A stretch of 41,851 bases of DNA from NCBI GenBank assembly GCA_002507565.1, contig MOXJ01000023.1, positions 1 to 41,851 on the forward strand, given 5' to 3'. The stretch is from Candidatus Reconcilbacillus cellulovorans. Lineage in GTDB: Bacteria; Bacillota; Bacilli; Paenibacillales; Reconciliibacillaceae. The translations under genes were made by a program, and so were the position numbers. Positions 41,297 through 41,851 of the stretch are shown here, piece by piece. Under the pieces are notes generated by a model, which saw nothing but the letters and a program-made list of their open reading frames with translations, had not been told where the DNA came from and did no database searches. Numbering within the stretch: the first letter of the stretch is position 1; the number at the start of each line of letters is the position of its first letter.

Positions 41297-41614
41297 TCAC
41301 GCGTAGGCCAGCAGCGTTTCCTTCAGTTCCCGCAGCGGACGGACGCCGACCAGCGTCTCCATTTCAAGACCGCCGCGGAACACCTTGAGCGTCGGAATGC
41401 TGCGGATGCCGTACTTCATCGCGCTGAGCGGATTTTCGTCGACGTTCACCTTGACGACCGTCGCCTGTCCTTCCACTTCCTTTGCGAGTTGCTCCAGAAC
41501 CGGCGCGATCATTCGGCACGGCCCGCACCATGGCGCCCAGAAATCGACCAGTACGAGCCGGTTCGACCGGAGCACCTCATCCAGCGTCGCATCGGTCGCC
41601 TGCATAACGGCCAT
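41297..41614 (-). CDS. trxA: Thioredoxin
   Basis: 105 residues, standard length, with a GGAGGAGGG site. Active site WCGPC (Cys30, Cys33), cis-Pro in IRSIPTLKVF. It reduces disulfides or persulfides. It is the first gene of an operon with the CoADR-rhodanese gene, so it is probably a dedicated thioredoxin for sulfur stress rather than the housekeeping copy (inference). Confidence 0.95.
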   Translation of the reverse strand: MAVMQATDATLDEVLRSNRLVLVDFWAPWCGPCRMIAPVLEQLAKEVEGQATVVKVNVDENPLSAMKYGIRSIPTLKVFRGGLEMETLVGVRPLRELKETLLAYA

Positions 41615-41646
41615 ACGGTTTCCCTCCTCCCGGTCCGTCGTTTACC

Positions 41647-41698
41647 ATATACCCATGGGGGTATATATTATCGTAGAACAAAACGCGGCGGATGTCAA
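41647..41698 (-). promoter_or_regulatory. Promoter with CsoR/CstR-like operator upstream of trxA-CoADR
   Basis: On the minus strand TTGACA (41698-41693) and TACGAT (41675-41670) are 17 bp apart. Overlapping the start site is the palindrome ATATACCC-ATGG-GGGTATAT (41647-41666). Paired C/G tracts flanked by TATA are typical of CsoR-family (copper or persulfide) repressor sites. With these genes downstream, the persulfide sensor CstR is the best guess. Confidence 0.75.
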
Positions 41699-41851
41699 AC
41701 GAAAAGCCCGTGCGGCCAGGGGAATCGTATACCAGAGCAATCATTTCATATAGTATGAGTAAAATATTCGTGGGCAGGGTTAAGAGCAAGGAACGCGAGG
41801 AAGAAAAGGGGTAGACAAGGGCTTCCCTTCTTGGTAAAGTGATAGGCGGCA
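41699..41851. other. No feature recognised at the right end
   Basis: The last 150 bases hold no supportable gene, RNA or repeat. Confidence 0.5.

Noticed and set aside
41577-41789. Small minus frame over the trxA promoter
   Set aside because: It covers the promoter and operator and has no ribosome binding site or family features.

Overview
The window looks like a chromosome segment of a GC-rich Gram-positive bacterium of the Paenibacillaceae type (Paenibacillus, Cohnella or Thermobacillus-like). The reasons are strong AGGAGG-type ribosome binding sites with frequent GTG and TTG starts, two YesM/YesN-type two-component systems tied to carbohydrate ABC transporters, lipoprotein sugar-binding proteins, and a copper-amine-oxidase-N-domain secreted protein. 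The genus is an inference.

Layout. 1-1968 (minus): a secreted beta-helix protein with an FN3 domain, cut by the window edge. 2284-10516: first sugar-uptake locus (binding protein, YesN regulator and YesM kinase on minus; two permeases and a GH30 glycosidase on plus). 10513-12199: a fragment of a zinc alcohol dehydrogenase, then a two-gene RiPP locus. The precursor carries three TTxxxxEE repeats and is followed by an ATP-grasp ligase, the signature of a plesiocin-like graspetide (omega-ester-linked peptide). 12269-15943 (minus): uronate/pectin catabolism operon kduD-kdgK-kdgA-Gfo/Idh/MocA. 16115-16800: a membrane protein and a deleted haloacid dehalogenase. 16811-21598 (minus): biotin operon bioD-bioB-bioF-bioH-like-bioC under a BirA-type palindrome. 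21700-23700: a more AT-rich, gene-poor stretch with an IS110 transposase stub and gene fragments. 23738-25954: a MacB-like ABC transporter followed by a 50-residue peptide gene with a very strong ribosome binding site. 25994-29220: inositol monophosphatase family protein, iron alcohol dehydrogenase and NAD-dependent epimerase. 29366-36193 (minus): second sugar-uptake locus (two permeases, binding protein, YesM, YesN). 36444-39486: secreted protein, HEPN/MNT toxin-antitoxin-like pair, heptad-repeat coiled-coil protein, YkvA-like protein, and remnants of an ATPase/DUF4276-like pair. 39626-41614 (minus): thioredoxin and CoA-disulfide reductase-rhodanese under a CsoR/CstR-like operator.

How it works together. 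Most of the region serves plant-polysaccharide use: secreted hydrolases release oligosaccharides, two CUT1 ABC importers without their own ATPase take them up, and the kdu/kdg operon handles uronate products. Four promoters in the two transporter loci share one layout: a pair of TCAAAA-type repeats 20-22 bp apart, placed 36 or 39 bp upstream of the -10. This is a good candidate for the binding site of the adjacent AraC-type response regulators. The most novel item is the compact graspetide locus at 10819-12199. It has its own sigma-A-type promoter, a 5' hairpin, and a possible attenuator between precursor and ligase.
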